A stretch of DNA of 64,000 nucleotides from Marinomonas ostreistagni (lineage in GTDB: Bacteria > Pseudomonadota > Gammaproteobacteria > Pseudomonadales > Marinomonadaceae), in NCBI RefSeq assembly GCF_016888445.1, contig NZ_JAFEKF010000001.1, positions 806,001 to 870,000 on the forward strand, given 5' to 3'. The translations under genes and the position numbers were made by a program. The stretch's first letter is position 1. The number at the start of each line of letters is the position of its first letter. Shown in pieces: positions 33,962 to 43,915 of the stretch. A model generated the notes under the pieces. That model saw only the letters and a program-made list of their open reading frames with translations, was not told the DNA's origin and did no database searches.

Positions 33962-36595
33962 TTAAGCCAAGCTCTTAGAGACGACTTCATAGACATCTTT
34001 GGACAAATCTTGCTGAGCAATTCGTTCCAGCTGGCCTTTCATAAGCTCGCTTAAGGCTGGCACCATTCGCTGCCAGCGGGTGAGCGGCGTACAAAGACGC
34101 GAAGCAATCTGTGGATTGCGCTTATCCAGAAGAATGATTTGATCCGCTAAAAACGCATAGCCACTACCATCCAAGTTATGGAAGGCCGACACGTTTTGGC
34201 CCAAGCCGCCAATCACAGCACGCAGCTTGTTAGGGTTTTTAATATCAAAGTTAGGGTGCTGCATAAGCGCCTTAACAGTATCAAGCCCCTGCTCTTGCTC
34301 ACGAGCAGCACTTAGCATTAGCCACTTATTCACCACCAAGGCCTCATGTTGCCATTGCTCAAAGAAAGCCGCTAACAATTCATCAGCTTCAGGCAAATCA
34401 AAGTGCACCGCACAGTTTAACGCGGCAAATTGATCGGTCATATTGTCTGCTTGGCGATATTGTCGTACCGCTGCCGCTTTTGCTTCATCGCTACCAGAGG
34501 CTAACCAGTAACCTAATGCAGCATTTTTAAGTGAGCGTTTAGCAATTTGCTCAGCACTTGGTTGGTACGCTTGTGCAACCGTATTGTCTTGGTACAAGCC
34601 CTTAAACTCTGAAACCAGCGCCTTAGCGATCACTTCACGTAAATGCTTGCGTGCCGCCTTAATGGCGTGCGGGTCAATCTGCTCTGACACTTCCGCTAAG
34701 TAAGCTTGGCTGGGCAGCGCCAAAATCAATGCCACCATGGCAGGATCGAGTGTCTTATCCGCCAGTAATGCCTTGAAGCCTTCAATTAGATGGGTATCAG
34801 TGCTTAGGGCTTGTTTCTTTTGTGCTTGAACAATCAGTGCAGTTAACTCATTCACAGCAAGCTCTTGTGCGGCACTCCAGCGATTAAAGCCATCCGGATC
34901 ACCCGACATCAATTGCAGTAGCTGTTCAGTGCTGTAATCGTATTGCAGTTTAACTGGCGCAGAAAAACCACGTAGCAAAGACGGTACTGGCAGTTCAGCA
35001 ACATTTTCAAAGACAAAGGTTTGCTCATGATCATTGACCTGTAATACCACTTCATCGCTCTGCTCACCTTCATAGGTGAAAGCCAATGCTTGGTTATCTG
35101 AGCCAACTAGCCCTACTTTGACAGGAATATGCAATGCCAGCTTAGTCGGTTGATTTGGCGTCGCTGGTGTTTCTTGCTTAATCGTCAATTGATAGGTTTG
35201 CGTCGCTTGATCATATTGATCAGTGACGGTCAAACGTGGTGTGCCAGCTTGTGAATACCAACGCTTGAATTGGCTTAGGTCAACACCATTGGCATCTTCC
35301 ATTGCTTGCACGAAGTCATCACACGTCACTGCTTGACCATCGTGACGTTCAAAATACAAGTCTGAGCCTTTGCGGAAGCCTTCTTCACCCAATAGCGTGT
35401 GAATCATGCGCACCACTTCAGCACCTTTTTCATAAATGGTTAAGGTGTAGAAGTTGGAAATTTCGATAAATGACGCTGGACGAATCGGATGGGCCATCGG
35501 GCCAGCATCTTCGGCAAATTGAGTCGTCTTAAGGAAAGAAACATCTTCCACACGTTTGACAACATCAGAGTGCATATCGGCCGAGAAAGATTGATCACGA
35601 AATACGGTGAAACCTTCTTTTAAGCTCAACTGGAACCAATCACGACAGGTCACACGGTTCCCCGACCAGTTGTGGAAGTATTCGTGCGCCACAACCGCCT
35701 CAACGCGCAAATAGGCATCATCAGTCGTAGTTTCTGGGCTCGCCAATAAACAGCTTGAGTTAAAAATATTCAAACCTTTGTTTTCCATGGCGCCCATGTT
35801 GAAGTCATCGACCGCCACGATCATGAAAATATCCAGATCGTATTCACGACCATAGACTTCTTCATCCCATTTCATGGAGCGCTTCAACGAGTCCATGGCA
35901 AAATCGACCTTGTCGATATTGTGCTGTTCGGTAAAGATCTGCAGCTTAACCTCACGGCCACTCATGGTGGTGAAGGTATCGTTTAGCACTTCAAGGTTAC
36001 CAGCCACTAAGGCAAACAAATACGCTGGCTTCTTGAATGGGTCATGCCAAGTGACGAAGGTTTTACCCTCTTCTGTGGTACCGCGCTCTACTTCGTTACC
36101 GTTGGATAGCATTACTGGGTAACGATTGGCGTCTGCGATAATGGTCGTAGTAAACACCGACATCACATCTGGGCGATCTAGGTAATAGGTAATGTGGCGG
36201 AAACCTTCCGCTTCACATTGCGTACAAAACATTGATGACGAGCGATACAGGCCTTCAAGACGTGTATTGTTTTGTGGTTCGATCAAGGTCTCACAGGTCA
36301 ACACAAACGATTCAGGTGTTGCGGTGATCACCAGTTTATCATCTTGGAAACGGTATTCTTCTTTAGGTAAGGTGTAGCCATCAATCGCCACGGCAATCAA
36401 GGTTACGTCTTCACCGCCATCCAACACTAAGGCAGAGGTCTGCTGATCACTGTCTGGATTACGACGGATGTGTAGACGTGAGGTGACGATGGTCTGAGTT
36501 TCGTCAAGATCAAAGGTCAGTTCCGTTTTATCGATTAAGAAATTAGGAACTTGGTAATCTTTTAAATAAATTGCTGCGGGCTGTTGTTCTGCCAT
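33962..36595 (-). CDS. pepN: Aminopeptidase N (M1 family metallopeptidase)
   Basis: A cytoplasmic, broad-specificity zinc aminopeptidase for peptide turnover. The 877 residues agree with E. coli PepN (870). The exopeptidase motif GAMEN is at 268-272, the zinc site HEYFH at 304-308 with the glutamate ligand further on in SLKEGFTVF, and the catalytic tyrosine is in FYTLTIYEKGAEV. The C-terminal part is the Ig-like (DUF3458) and alpha-helical repeat domain. ATG at 36595. It is followed by a strong terminator; 12 bases upstream ends the DUF2797 gene, so yeaC, DUF2797 and pepN form one operon, an order also known in pseudomonads. Confidence 0.97.
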   Translation of the reverse strand: MAEQQPAAIYLKDYQVPNFLIDKTELTFDLDETQTIVTSRLHIRRNPDSDQQTSALVLDGGEDVTLIAVAIDGYTLPKEEYRFQDDKLVITATPESFVLTCETLIEPQNNTRLEGLYRSSSMFCTQCEAEGFRHITYYLDRPDVMSVFTTTIIADANRYPVMLSNGNEVERGTTEEGKTFVTWHDPFKKPAYLFALVAGNLEVLNDTFTTMSGREVKLQIFTEQHNIDKVDFAMDSLKRSMKWDEEVYGREYDLDIFMIVAVDDFNMGAMENKGLNIFNSSCLLASPETTTDDAYLRVEAVVAHEYFHNWSGNRVTCRDWFQLSLKEGFTVFRDQSFSADMHSDVVKRVEDVSFLKTTQFAEDAGPMAHPIRPASFIEISNFYTLTIYEKGAEVVRMIHTLLGEEGFRKGSDLYFERHDGQAVTCDDFVQAMEDANGVDLSQFKRWYSQAGTPRLTVTDQYDQATQTYQLTIKQETPATPNQPTKLALHIPVKVGLVGSDNQALAFTYEGEQSDEVVLQVNDHEQTFVFENVAELPVPSLLRGFSAPVKLQYDYSTEQLLQLMSGDPDGFNRWSAAQELAVNELTALIVQAQKKQALSTDTHLIEGFKALLADKTLDPAMVALILALPSQAYLAEVSEQIDPHAIKAARKHLREVIAKALVSEFKGLYQDNTVAQAYQPSAEQIAKRSLKNAALGYWLASGSDEAKAAAVRQYRQADNMTDQFAALNCAVHFDLPEADELLAAFFEQWQHEALVVNKWLMLSAAREQEQGLDTVKALMQHPNFDIKNPNKLRAVIGGLGQNVSAFHNLDGSGYAFLADQIILLDKRNPQIASRLCTPLTRWQRMVPALSELMKGQLERIAQQDLSKDVYEVVSKSLA

Positions 36596-36607
36596 GATGT
36601 AAGGCTC

Positions 36608-37435
36608 CTATAGCGTGACGGCGACTTCGTATCCGGTGTACTTACGCAAGTTAATAACCCCTGTGTCGAGCATCCAGTATTGCCCTTTTATGCCCATTAA
36701 AGTGCCTTCAACAGTCGGTGTTTTTTCGGCATTAATACTGGTAATTTTGGTTGGGTACTCCAACACAGGGTAAACAAATTCGTGGGTTTGGTTATCATTA
36801 CCAAGCTCTTGTAATGCCTGAAGACCAAACTCGTTTTGCAGCGCATCAAGCCCTTCCCACAGGTTATTGATCAGGCGCTCCTGCTCTTGCTCTAGGTTCA
36901 GCTCAAGCTCACTACCTTTAAGCATATTGCGCCAATTAGTTTTATCGGCGACTTCGTTTTTGAACAAGGTCTCGACTAAGCCAGACATACGACGGTTATC
37001 GACTAAAAACATTGCGCGTGCTTGGGTTGCGCCTTGGTCTAGCCAACGTGTTGGCAATTGATCACCGCGGGTGATGCCGACTTTTAGTGCCGTTGTATTG
37101 GCTAGATAAACATAATGGCTTTGCATGCAATACTGCTCAGCCCATTCTGGCTCACGACACGTGCCTAAATGATAGTGACACTTTTCGGGGCTCATAATGC
37201 AGGTATCGCAGGCCGCCAGTTTTTTAAAGCATGGGTAACAATAGCCTTGGCTAAAGGATTTCTTGCTGGCGCGACCACAATGAATACAGTGAATCGCACC
37301 ACTGAAGGCCAACGAGACTTTTTGACCAAGGGCAGCGTCTAGGGGAATCGACTCATCACCAAGACGCATTTGATAACTGACTTTGCCAGCACTGTCGGCA
37401 CTGGCCTGCATTTTTCTTAAATCGCCTTTATGCAT
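36608..37435 (-). CDS. DUF2797 zinc-ribbon protein
   Basis: A protein of about 275 residues. The N-terminal quarter carries the DUF2797 cysteine array: CIHCGRASKKSF, GYCYPCFK, CDTCIMSPEKCHYH and GTCREPEW, probably two zinc sites. After it come YLANTTALKVGITR and the QGATQARAMF segment, which resemble a GIY-YIG-like fold. Its activity is unproven. The frame continues to a GTG at 37450, but the ATG at 37435 gives the usual MxxGxLxKM start and AAGGTGG stands upstream. The longer form overlaps yeaC by a few bases. Operon with yeaC and pepN. Confidence 0.85.
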   Translation of the reverse strand: MHKGDLRKMQASADSAGKVSYQMRLGDESIPLDAALGQKVSLAFSGAIHCIHCGRASKKSFSQGYCYPCFKKLAACDTCIMSPEKCHYHLGTCREPEWAEQYCMQSHYVYLANTTALKVGITRGDQLPTRWLDQGATQARAMFLVDNRRMSGLVETLFKNEVADKTNWRNMLKGSELELNLEQEQERLINNLWEGLDALQNEFGLQALQELGNDNQTHEFVYPVLEYPTKITSINAEKTPTVEGTLMGIKGQYWMLDTGVINLRKYTGYEVAVTL

Positions 37436-37718
37436 CCGAATCAGTGCCACCTTGATTGTTGACCCACTTAATAGTCTCGTGTTCTAGCGTATCAGTTTTG
37501 CTGCCACAGCCTTTATGAACTTCACGGTCGATGTAACCAACACGCTGAGCTTCTTCTTTGTTCGTGTAGTCATAGGTGATAATCGCCTGCATGCAAAGCT
37601 CTAGCTGCTCTGGAGTCAGTTTGACGCCATTAGGCCATTTACCAAGCTCTACCGCTTGCTTAAGACGCCCATAAACTTCAGGCGACATATTGTCGATCAT
37701 GTCTTTAAAATTCATCAT
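37428..37718 (-). CDS. yeaC: YeaC family protein (DUF1315)
   Basis: A 96-residue cytoplasmic protein of the YeaC/DUF1315 family: MNFKDMIDNMSPEVYGRLKQAVELGKWPNG, then LTPEQLELCMQAIITYD and RVGYIDR. The two Met codons at the start (37718 and 37715) are both usable. Function is unknown in any species; it is commonly found upstream of DUF2797 and pepN. It slightly overlaps the DUF2797 gene. Confidence 0.9.
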   Translation of the reverse strand: MMNFKDMIDNMSPEVYGRLKQAVELGKWPNGVKLTPEQLELCMQAIITYDYTNKEEAQRVGYIDREVHKGCGSKTDTLEHETIKWVNNQGGTDSDA

Positions 37719-37744
37719 TCTCTCGTACCAAACTGCCCTAGTAC

Positions 37745-38605
37745 TCAGTTCTTTCTTAAAAGTTTGTAGCCTACGCTGTAGATGCCCGCCAAAATGAGTC
37801 CGGCCAAAAGGCCAATCAGATGCGCCTCATTAGCCATGGAACCCAGCCCAATCACGGCAAAAATATCGGTGTAACCAGCGATCAGCCAAAGCACAAAAAA
37901 CACCATTAAAGGTTTTGAAATAATTCCAGGCCAACCTTTTACTAAATAAGGCATCACCCAAGCAAAAGCAATGAGCCCGTATACCAAGCCAGATAAACCG
38001 CCAAATAAAGGGTAGCCATTTAATAAGTATTGACCAATGTTACTGGCCACACTGACCAAAAGCGCAAACACAAGCCAAAGCAATGAGCCCATTAGCTGCT
38101 CAAGTTTACGCCCGACTTCCCATATCCATAGACCATTGAAAATAAGATGGGCAATTCCGAAGTGAATAAACGTAGGCGTCAATAAACGCCAATACTCTCC
38201 TTCAGCTAATACGTCCGTCAAACGAGCAAAACGGATTTGATTGCCCGCGATTTCGAAGGAAGAAATCGTAAACCAGCTCACCATATCAAGGTATTCACCC
38301 GCTCCCGTAATGAGCGCTACAAACGCACTGATGATGAGCGTTGCCAGGGTCATGGGCGAGCGATGCCAAGAGGCGAAAGAATGATTGCGCACACGCTTTT
38401 TGGGCGAGACCTTACTCAAAGTGTCTGGCGCTGCTTGCCATTGTTCAAGCAATGCCAACGCCTGATGTGCTTGCTCAGGGTCAAGCAGCCAAAGCTGCTC
38501 TTTGCCTTGCTCAGTGACTATTCGGTGACTGATGTCCTGCTGCCATAACGCCTGACTAAGCTTGGCTGGGGTTTCGTGGTCCGCAAATTCATAAAGTAAA
38601 TACAT
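37745..38605 (-). CDS. glpG: Rhomboid-family intramembrane serine protease (GlpG)
   Basis: An inner-membrane protease cleaving transmembrane substrates. The 286-residue protein has a cytosolic N-terminal domain (1-85) and six membrane helices (about 88 onward). The catalytic dyad is Ser205 in GGLSGLVYG and His262 in ANEAHLIG; HFGIAHLIFN, with the oxyanion-site His and Asn, lies in the second rhomboid helix. This is the GlpG domain order. ATG at 38605, 17 bases after the nadK stop on the same strand; 26 bases ahead of yeaC. The genes nadK to pepN could be one long transcript. Confidence 0.93.
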   Translation of the reverse strand: MYLLYEFADHETPAKLSQALWQQDISHRIVTEQGKEQLWLLDPEQAHQALALLEQWQAAPDTLSKVSPKKRVRNHSFASWHRSPMTLATLIISAFVALITGAGEYLDMVSWFTISSFEIAGNQIRFARLTDVLAEGEYWRLLTPTFIHFGIAHLIFNGLWIWEVGRKLEQLMGSLLWLVFALLVSVASNIGQYLLNGYPLFGGLSGLVYGLIAFAWVMPYLVKGWPGIISKPLMVFFVLWLIAGYTDIFAVIGLGSMANEAHLIGLLAGLILAGIYSVGYKLLRKN

Positions 38606-38622
38606 GGGACACCCTTGAAGGT

Positions 38623-39504
38623 TTATTGGCGATAACTAGACTGCCATCCAAGCTTGCTACGACAGACATCATAGAAGTCATGATCTTTAGGATGGATCAA
38701 GCGGATACCACCTTGACGACGTGTGATGTGAATCTCATCGCCAGGCGCTGCTGTTATGTTTAATTGGCCATCACAACTAACACTCGGATAAGTAAGGTTT
38801 GATTCGCATACAACGATACGAATTTTGGCATCAGCATCGATCACAATCGGGCGGTTACTTAATGTATGAGGATGCATTGGCACCAATACTAGCGCGTCTA
38901 ATTTTGGCAACATGATTGGACCGCCTGCCGATAAGGCGTATGCAGTGGAGCCTGTTGGGGTAGCAACAATCAGACCATCCGACTTCTGATTCATCACGAA
39001 CTGATCGTCGATAAATAGGTCAAAACGTATCATACGAGCAGATTTGCCTGGGTGAAGAACCAAGTCATTTAACGCAATACCTTCGCCACTCGGGCGGTTC
39101 TGGCGTTTGATCTTGGCTTGAATCATGAAGCGTTTCTCTTCGTGATATTCGCCCCGTAAAATCGGCAGTAGCTCTTGTTCGAAGTTGGTCGGTGAAATGT
39201 CCGTTAAAAACCCTAAAGTACCGCGGTTCATGCCTAATACAGGCACGTCATAGTCAATAATGGCGCGCGCAGCGCCTAGAAAACTCCCATCGCCCCCTAC
39301 TACCATGACCAAATCACAACGGTCGCCCAGTGCACTCAGTGGTGCCGCATCGGCTTGTAAGCCCGGCATCATGGTCGCTAGATCAGCCTCCAACACAGGC
39401 TCAACATCCTGTTCAATTAAAAAGTCTGTTAGCCCTTTCACTGTTTCTAGGATCTGCGGTTTGTCCAAACGTGCAATGATGCCAATCCGTTTAAAAAGAC
39501 TCAT
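38623..39504 (-). CDS. nadK: NAD kinase
   Basis: Phosphorylates NAD to NADP. 293 residues, as in E. coli NadK (292). Signatures: VVGGDGSFLGAAR (the GGDG motif with the catalytic Asp), NRGTLGFLTD, LNDLVLHPG, DGLIVATPTGSTAYALSAGGP and the C-terminal PSVSCDGQ. ATG at 39504. A gap of about 117 bases separates it from the PLP enzyme gene; no promoter or structure stands out there. Followed closely by glpG. Confidence 0.96.
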   Translation of the reverse strand: MSLFKRIGIIARLDKPQILETVKGLTDFLIEQDVEPVLEADLATMMPGLQADAAPLSALGDRCDLVMVVGGDGSFLGAARAIIDYDVPVLGMNRGTLGFLTDISPTNFEQELLPILRGEYHEEKRFMIQAKIKRQNRPSGEGIALNDLVLHPGKSARMIRFDLFIDDQFVMNQKSDGLIVATPTGSTAYALSAGGPIMLPKLDALVLVPMHPHTLSNRPIVIDADAKIRIVVCESNLTYPSVSCDGQLNITAAPGDEIHITRRQGGIRLIHPKDHDFYDVCRSKLGWQSSYRQ

Positions 39505-39621
39505 CTAGTTAATCTTTCCCGTTGTAAAGTTTCTGGTATCGCGCGGTAGAGGCCGCGTGTTAGATGGATTCCGATACAGGTTAATGTCTGCACAGGCGCC
39601 ATCACCCCCTCTCAATAAGCG

Positions 39622-40605
39622 TTAGAATGTACCACGAAGCAGAGATATGCGCCACGCACCAACAAAACATATCTCTGCAATCAAAGCCTTACCTGCAGTC
39701 GAACTCATGTTTGAGTAAGGGTTTTTACTTGCACTCACGCCTTGCCAACCTTGCAGACCACCGGTGTGAATAAACAATGTATGAGGCGCTCTCCATTTTC
39801 CCTGTGCCAATAGCTCATTTACTCGATACACCATTTTTGCGGTATAAACAGGATCTAACTGAAGTGTGGGATTTAAACGTTTAAGCGCCGCCAGAAATAC
39901 CAGCAAATTATCACTTAGTTTACCAAAGCCACCATGCAGGCTTTCATCAAACGCTTTGAGGCAACCATAAGCGGGCTTGTGATACGCATCACAAAGCTTA
40001 ACAATCTGCTGTTCAAGATCTGTCACGCCTTTAAGTGCTGAAAATACCGATACAGACGCAAAAGAGCTGCTAGCAAAGCCCGCGGCGGTCGTACCTGTGC
40101 CGGCCGCAACACAAACGTGCGCACCTGACATTGTTTTTGCAAAGATACTTTCAGCCCACTCTAAACACCCCAAAAATCCAAGCTCTCCGCCGCCGCCCTC
40201 CGGCACCCAGTAGACTTGACCAAACTGCTCATCGACACATTTCCTGATCGCAGAGCTCAGTCCCAAGCGATAATCCTTACGCTCACTTGGAAACAAAATA
40301 GCCCCTTTATCAACCGCCTGTCGTAGCGTCGGCGTGAGAGACGCATGCACCTCACCACGCACAATAATAATAGGCTGCAATTGTCTGGCGTGACATTGGG
40401 CAGTAAAAGCCGCGATATGATTAGAGTGCGGACCACCAAAGGTGGCCACTACAGAGGACTTAAGTTCTATGGCACGCTGTAGGTGATATTTTAACTTGTG
40501 TTGCTTGTTACCTGGCGCGATAGCGCACTCCAAATCACCACGATAAATATAGAATGACTGAGTTGAGTCAGTTTGCGCAGGTAAAATAACAGGCTCAATA
40601 TGCAT
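39622..40605 (-). CDS. 1-aminocyclopropane-1-carboxylate deaminase / D-cysteine desulfhydrase family protein
   Basis: A 327-residue fold-II PLP enzyme. The Schiff-base lysine region APGNKQHKLKYHL and the SNHIAAFTAQCH segment are hallmarks of the ACC deaminase/D-cysteine desulfhydrase group; WVPEGGGGELG and AAGTGTTAAGF bind PLP phosphate; FIHTGGLQG near the C-terminus is also conserved. Real ACC deaminases need specific residues I cannot confirm, so D-cysteine desulfhydrase or another small amino acid deaminase is as likely. ATG at 40605. Divergent from ydiJ across a 178-base gap containing a 10-bp inverted repeat. Confidence 0.85.
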   Translation of the reverse strand: MHIEPVILPAQTDSTQSFYIYRGDLECAIAPGNKQHKLKYHLQRAIELKSSVVATFGGPHSNHIAAFTAQCHARQLQPIIIVRGEVHASLTPTLRQAVDKGAILFPSERKDYRLGLSSAIRKCVDEQFGQVYWVPEGGGGELGFLGCLEWAESIFAKTMSGAHVCVAAGTGTTAAGFASSSFASVSVFSALKGVTDLEQQIVKLCDAYHKPAYGCLKAFDESLHGGFGKLSDNLLVFLAALKRLNPTLQLDPVYTAKMVYRVNELLAQGKWRAPHTLFIHTGGLQGWQGVSASKNPYSNMSSTAGKALIAEICFVGAWRISLLRGTF

Positions 40606-40693
40606 AACATCTAAATGCTGATCAAAAACGTATTGTAACAGGTAGCACTTGCTTTGTTGTCTCTGACTGATCGATACGAATCAAGTAAGTTAT

Positions 40694-40732
40694 TTTGGCT
40701 TTTTTTGTCGGCTATCGTCCCTAAAAGCCAAA
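40694..40732. repeat. 10-bp inverted repeat between divergent PLP enzyme and ydiJ genes
   Basis: TTTGGCTTTT (40694-40703) and AAAAGCCAAA (40723-40732) are exact complements with a 19-base loop. It lies about 50 bases before the ydiJ start. Its arms are simple and AT-rich, so chance is possible. Confidence 0.4.
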
Positions 40733-40783
40733 TTATTGTTAGAATATGTCGCGCACAAGCATGCAAACATCGGAGAAATGATA

Positions 40784-43700
40784 ATGATTCCTAAGCTATC
40801 AGAAGTCTCGCCTATTCAGGCGAAGTATCTTGCCTTCATTGAACGCATTAAAGCTTCGGGATTTCAAGGCGACACCAACCCAGATTACGCCAACCGTGTG
40901 GTACTAGCGACCGATAACTCCATCTATCAAGTGCTGCCTCAAGGGGTTCTCTACCCCAAGACTGTTGCCGATATCCAACTTCTCACACGTACCAGCAACG
41001 AGCCAGAGTTTCATGACATTGTTCTAAGCCCTCGCGGTGGCGGTACCGGCACTAATGGCCAATCATTAACCGATGGTTTAGTAGTCGACCTATCAAAGCA
41101 CATGAACCAAATCTTGGAAATCAATGCTGAGCAAGGTTGGGCACGCGTACAAACCGGTGTTGTGAAAGACCAATTAAACCGCGCCGCTGCTGAGCACGGG
41201 CTTTTTTTTGCTCCCGAGCTCTCCACAAGCAACCGTGCTACCATTGGCGGCATGATCAACACCGATGCCAGCGGACAAGGCTCGGTTATGTACGGCAAAA
41301 CTCGTGACCACGTACTCGAGCTCGACACCGTATTGCTAGATGGTGAAAAACTGCACACGCACGCCATTGACGATAGTACTCTTAGCGAGATTCAATCCGG
41401 TAGTGATTACGCTGCGCACATACATCGCGTAGTCGACAGCATTCAAAAACAGCATCATTCACAGATCGAAGCAACATTCCCAGAACTCAATCGCTGCTTA
41501 ACCGGCTACGACTTGGCGCATATCCGCGATGCGGGTGGTCGCTTCAATCTAAATAATATTTTATGTGGCTCTGAGGGCACACTTGGTTTCATCGTGGAAG
41601 CCAAAGTTAACCTAGTGAAAATCCCGACTTATGCCGCACTAGTAAATATCCGCTATGACAGCTTTGAAGCGTCATTACGTCATGCCAAACAACTACTTGC
41701 CGTACGCCCTACTTCCATCGAAACCGTCGATTCTAAAGTCTTAGAGCTGGCCAAAAATGACATTATTTGGAATACCGTTGCTGAGTTTTTCCCGCAACAA
41801 TCCGGTGAAGACACGCAAGGCATCAACCTTGTCGAATACACCGGCGACAGTGAAGAAGACGTTTTAGCGCGCGTAAAAGTATTGACTGAGGCGCTCGATG
41901 AACTCGCTCAACAAGGCGGCAGCACACAAGGCTACACCGTGGCCTTCGGACACAGTAACGTCAACAAAATTTGGGCGATGCGCAAAAAATCTGTCGGGTT
42001 ACTAGGCAATGTGCAAGGAGAAAAGCGCCCTATTCCTTTTGTCGAAGACACAGCCGTGCCACCGGAAAATCTTGCCGATTACATTATGGAATTTCGCGCT
42101 GTGCTAGACAGCTACGGTGTCACCTATGGCATGTTTGGCCACGTAGACGCTGGGGTTTTACATGTACGCCCAGCACTTGATTTAAAAGACGAAAGCCAAG
42201 AGCCAATGATTCGCGCGATCACTGACAAGGTAGTTGCCCTGACGCAAAAATACGACGGTTTACTTTGGGGTGAGCATGGCAAGGGCGTGCGCTCTGAATA
42301 CGCCCCAGCGTTTTTTGGCGACTTATACCCTGTCATTCAACAAGTCAAAGGTGCGTTTGATCCACGCAATCAGCTCAATCCAGGCAAAATCGCCACACCG
42401 TTTGAGCTGGGTGCCGAACTCCTTAAGATCGATGAAGTGTCGCTAAGAGGGCAATTTGATCGCCAAATCCCATTACGAAACCAAGAGCAATTCAAAGAAG
42501 GCCTTTACTGTAACGGCAACGGCGCCTGCTATAATTTTGACCCTCACGATGCTATGTGCCCGTCGTGGAAAGGTACGCGTGAGCGCATCCATTCTCCAAA
42601 AGGCCGCGCTTCATTAATGCGTGAATGGCTTCGCGGCATGAGCGCCCAAGGGGTCGACACCACTAAAGCCAGCCACGAGACCAAGCACACAAGCTTTGCA
42701 AGAAGCTTTATCCCAAGACTGCGCAACACCTTAAGCAAGCGTAAAGGAGAATACGATTTCTCCCATGAGGTGTATGATTCCATGGCAGGCTGTCTTGCAT
42801 GCAAATCGTGTGTCGGTCAATGCCCGATCAAAGTCGATGTGCCGGAGTTTCGCGCGAAATTCCTTGAGCTATATTACAGTCGCTACTTGCGCCCGATGCG
42901 CGATTATTTTGTTGGGGCGCTAGAATATATGATGCCAACCATGGCTAGCGCACCAAAAGCCTACAATTGGTTGATCACCAACAAAGTCACCAATCGCATC
43001 ATGAGCAAAGTAATGGGGCTAGAAGACAGCCCTAAACTGTCAGAGCACAACTTAAAGCGTGAAATGTCACGTCGAGGCATCCGACTGGCTACACCCTTTG
43101 CAATCGAATCTTTGAGCCCGAAAGACCGCAAACGCGCGGTGATCATCATTCAAGACGCTTTCACAAGCTACTTTGAAACTGAGCTAGTACTCGACACCAT
43201 GGAGCTTTTGTCACGCTTAGGCTTTCAAGCGTATCTAGCCCCTTACATGCCCAACGGTAAACCGCTGCATGTGCATGGCTTTTTGCGTAGCTTTGAGAAA
43301 ACGGCGAAGAAAAATCTAGATATGCTGCAAAATTTATCGTTTTATGGCATCCCGTTAGTCGGTATAGACCCTTCGATGACGCTAACTTATCGTTCTGAAT
43401 ACGCCAAAACCTTTGGCCGAAGCCGCCCGATTCCGAAAGTTCAACTGCTGCAAGAATGGCTTGCAAAGCAGGAAACACATTTAGAGAAACAAGCGTTAAC
43501 ACCCACTAGTGAAACGTTTCATATGCTGGCCCATTGCACGGAGAAGACCAATGCTGCGCCATCGATCAAAGATTGGCAGCACGTGTATGATCTACTCGGT
43601 TTAAGCTTAACGGTCGAAAATGTAGGGTGTTGCGGCATGGCGGGAACCTATGGCCATGAAAGCCGCAACAAGTCGACCTCAGAAACTATTTACAACCTAT

Positions 43701-43852
43701 CTTGGAAAGAAAAAGTTAACGACCCCAGTCTACAAGATAAACTTGTCGCCACAGGCTATTCGTGCCGCTGCCAAGTGAAACGCTTCGACCAAACTCAGAT
43801 CAAGCATCCTTGCCAAGTTTTACTTGAGCATGTAAAGGCTGATCGCGCATAA
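40784..43852 (+). CDS. ydiJ: FAD-linked, iron-sulfur oxidoreductase of the YdiJ / D-2-hydroxyglutarate dehydrogenase type
   Basis: A 1022-residue enzyme, close to E. coli YdiJ (1018), thought to oxidise D-2-hydroxyglutarate or D-lactate-like acids. Domains: FAD-binding PCMH region with SPRGGGTGTNGQSL near the N-terminus and GSEGTLGFI; the FAD-oxidase C-terminal domain ending in the NPGKIATPFE region; a 4Fe-4S cluster domain with CLACKSCVGQCPIKVD; and CCG-type cysteines in NVGCCGMAGTYGHE and GYSCRCQVKRF. The ATG at 40784 has GGAG eight bases upstream; the frame extends to 40736 without support. Ends in a clear terminator; monocistronic. Confidence 0.93.
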   Translation: MIPKLSEVSPIQAKYLAFIERIKASGFQGDTNPDYANRVVLATDNSIYQVLPQGVLYPKTVADIQLLTRTSNEPEFHDIVLSPRGGGTGTNGQSLTDGLVVDLSKHMNQILEINAEQGWARVQTGVVKDQLNRAAAEHGLFFAPELSTSNRATIGGMINTDASGQGSVMYGKTRDHVLELDTVLLDGEKLHTHAIDDSTLSEIQSGSDYAAHIHRVVDSIQKQHHSQIEATFPELNRCLTGYDLAHIRDAGGRFNLNNILCGSEGTLGFIVEAKVNLVKIPTYAALVNIRYDSFEASLRHAKQLLAVRPTSIETVDSKVLELAKNDIIWNTVAEFFPQQSGEDTQGINLVEYTGDSEEDVLARVKVLTEALDELAQQGGSTQGYTVAFGHSNVNKIWAMRKKSVGLLGNVQGEKRPIPFVEDTAVPPENLADYIMEFRAVLDSYGVTYGMFGHVDAGVLHVRPALDLKDESQEPMIRAITDKVVALTQKYDGLLWGEHGKGVRSEYAPAFFGDLYPVIQQVKGAFDPRNQLNPGKIATPFELGAELLKIDEVSLRGQFDRQIPLRNQEQFKEGLYCNGNGACYNFDPHDAMCPSWKGTRERIHSPKGRASLMREWLRGMSAQGVDTTKASHETKHTSFARSFIPRLRNTLSKRKGEYDFSHEVYDSMAGCLACKSCVGQCPIKVDVPEFRAKFLELYYSRYLRPMRDYFVGALEYMMPTMASAPKAYNWLITNKVTNRIMSKVMGLEDSPKLSEHNLKREMSRRGIRLATPFAIESLSPKDRKRAVIIIQDAFTSYFETELVLDTMELLSRLGFQAYLAPYMPNGKPLHVHGFLRSFEKTAKKNLDMLQNLSFYGIPLVGIDPSMTLTYRSEYAKTFGRSRPIPKVQLLQEWLAKQETHLEKQALTPTSETFHMLAHCTEKTNAAPSIKDWQHVYDLLGLSLTVENVGCCGMAGTYGHESRNKSTSETIYNLSWKEKVNDPSLQDKLVATGYSCRCQVKRFDQTQIKHPCQVLLEHVKADRA

Positions 43853-43873
43853 TCCCCTCACTTAATTAACACC

Positions 43874-43898
43874 AAGGCCAGGTCTTCCTGGCCTTTTT
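43874..43898 (+). terminator. Rho-independent terminator of ydiJ
   Basis: AAGGCCAGG with CCTGGCCTT around TCTT, then three further T residues, 21 bases after the stop and 17 before the next start. Confidence 0.9.
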
Positions 43899-43915
43899 AT
43901 TATGAGAACTAGGCA

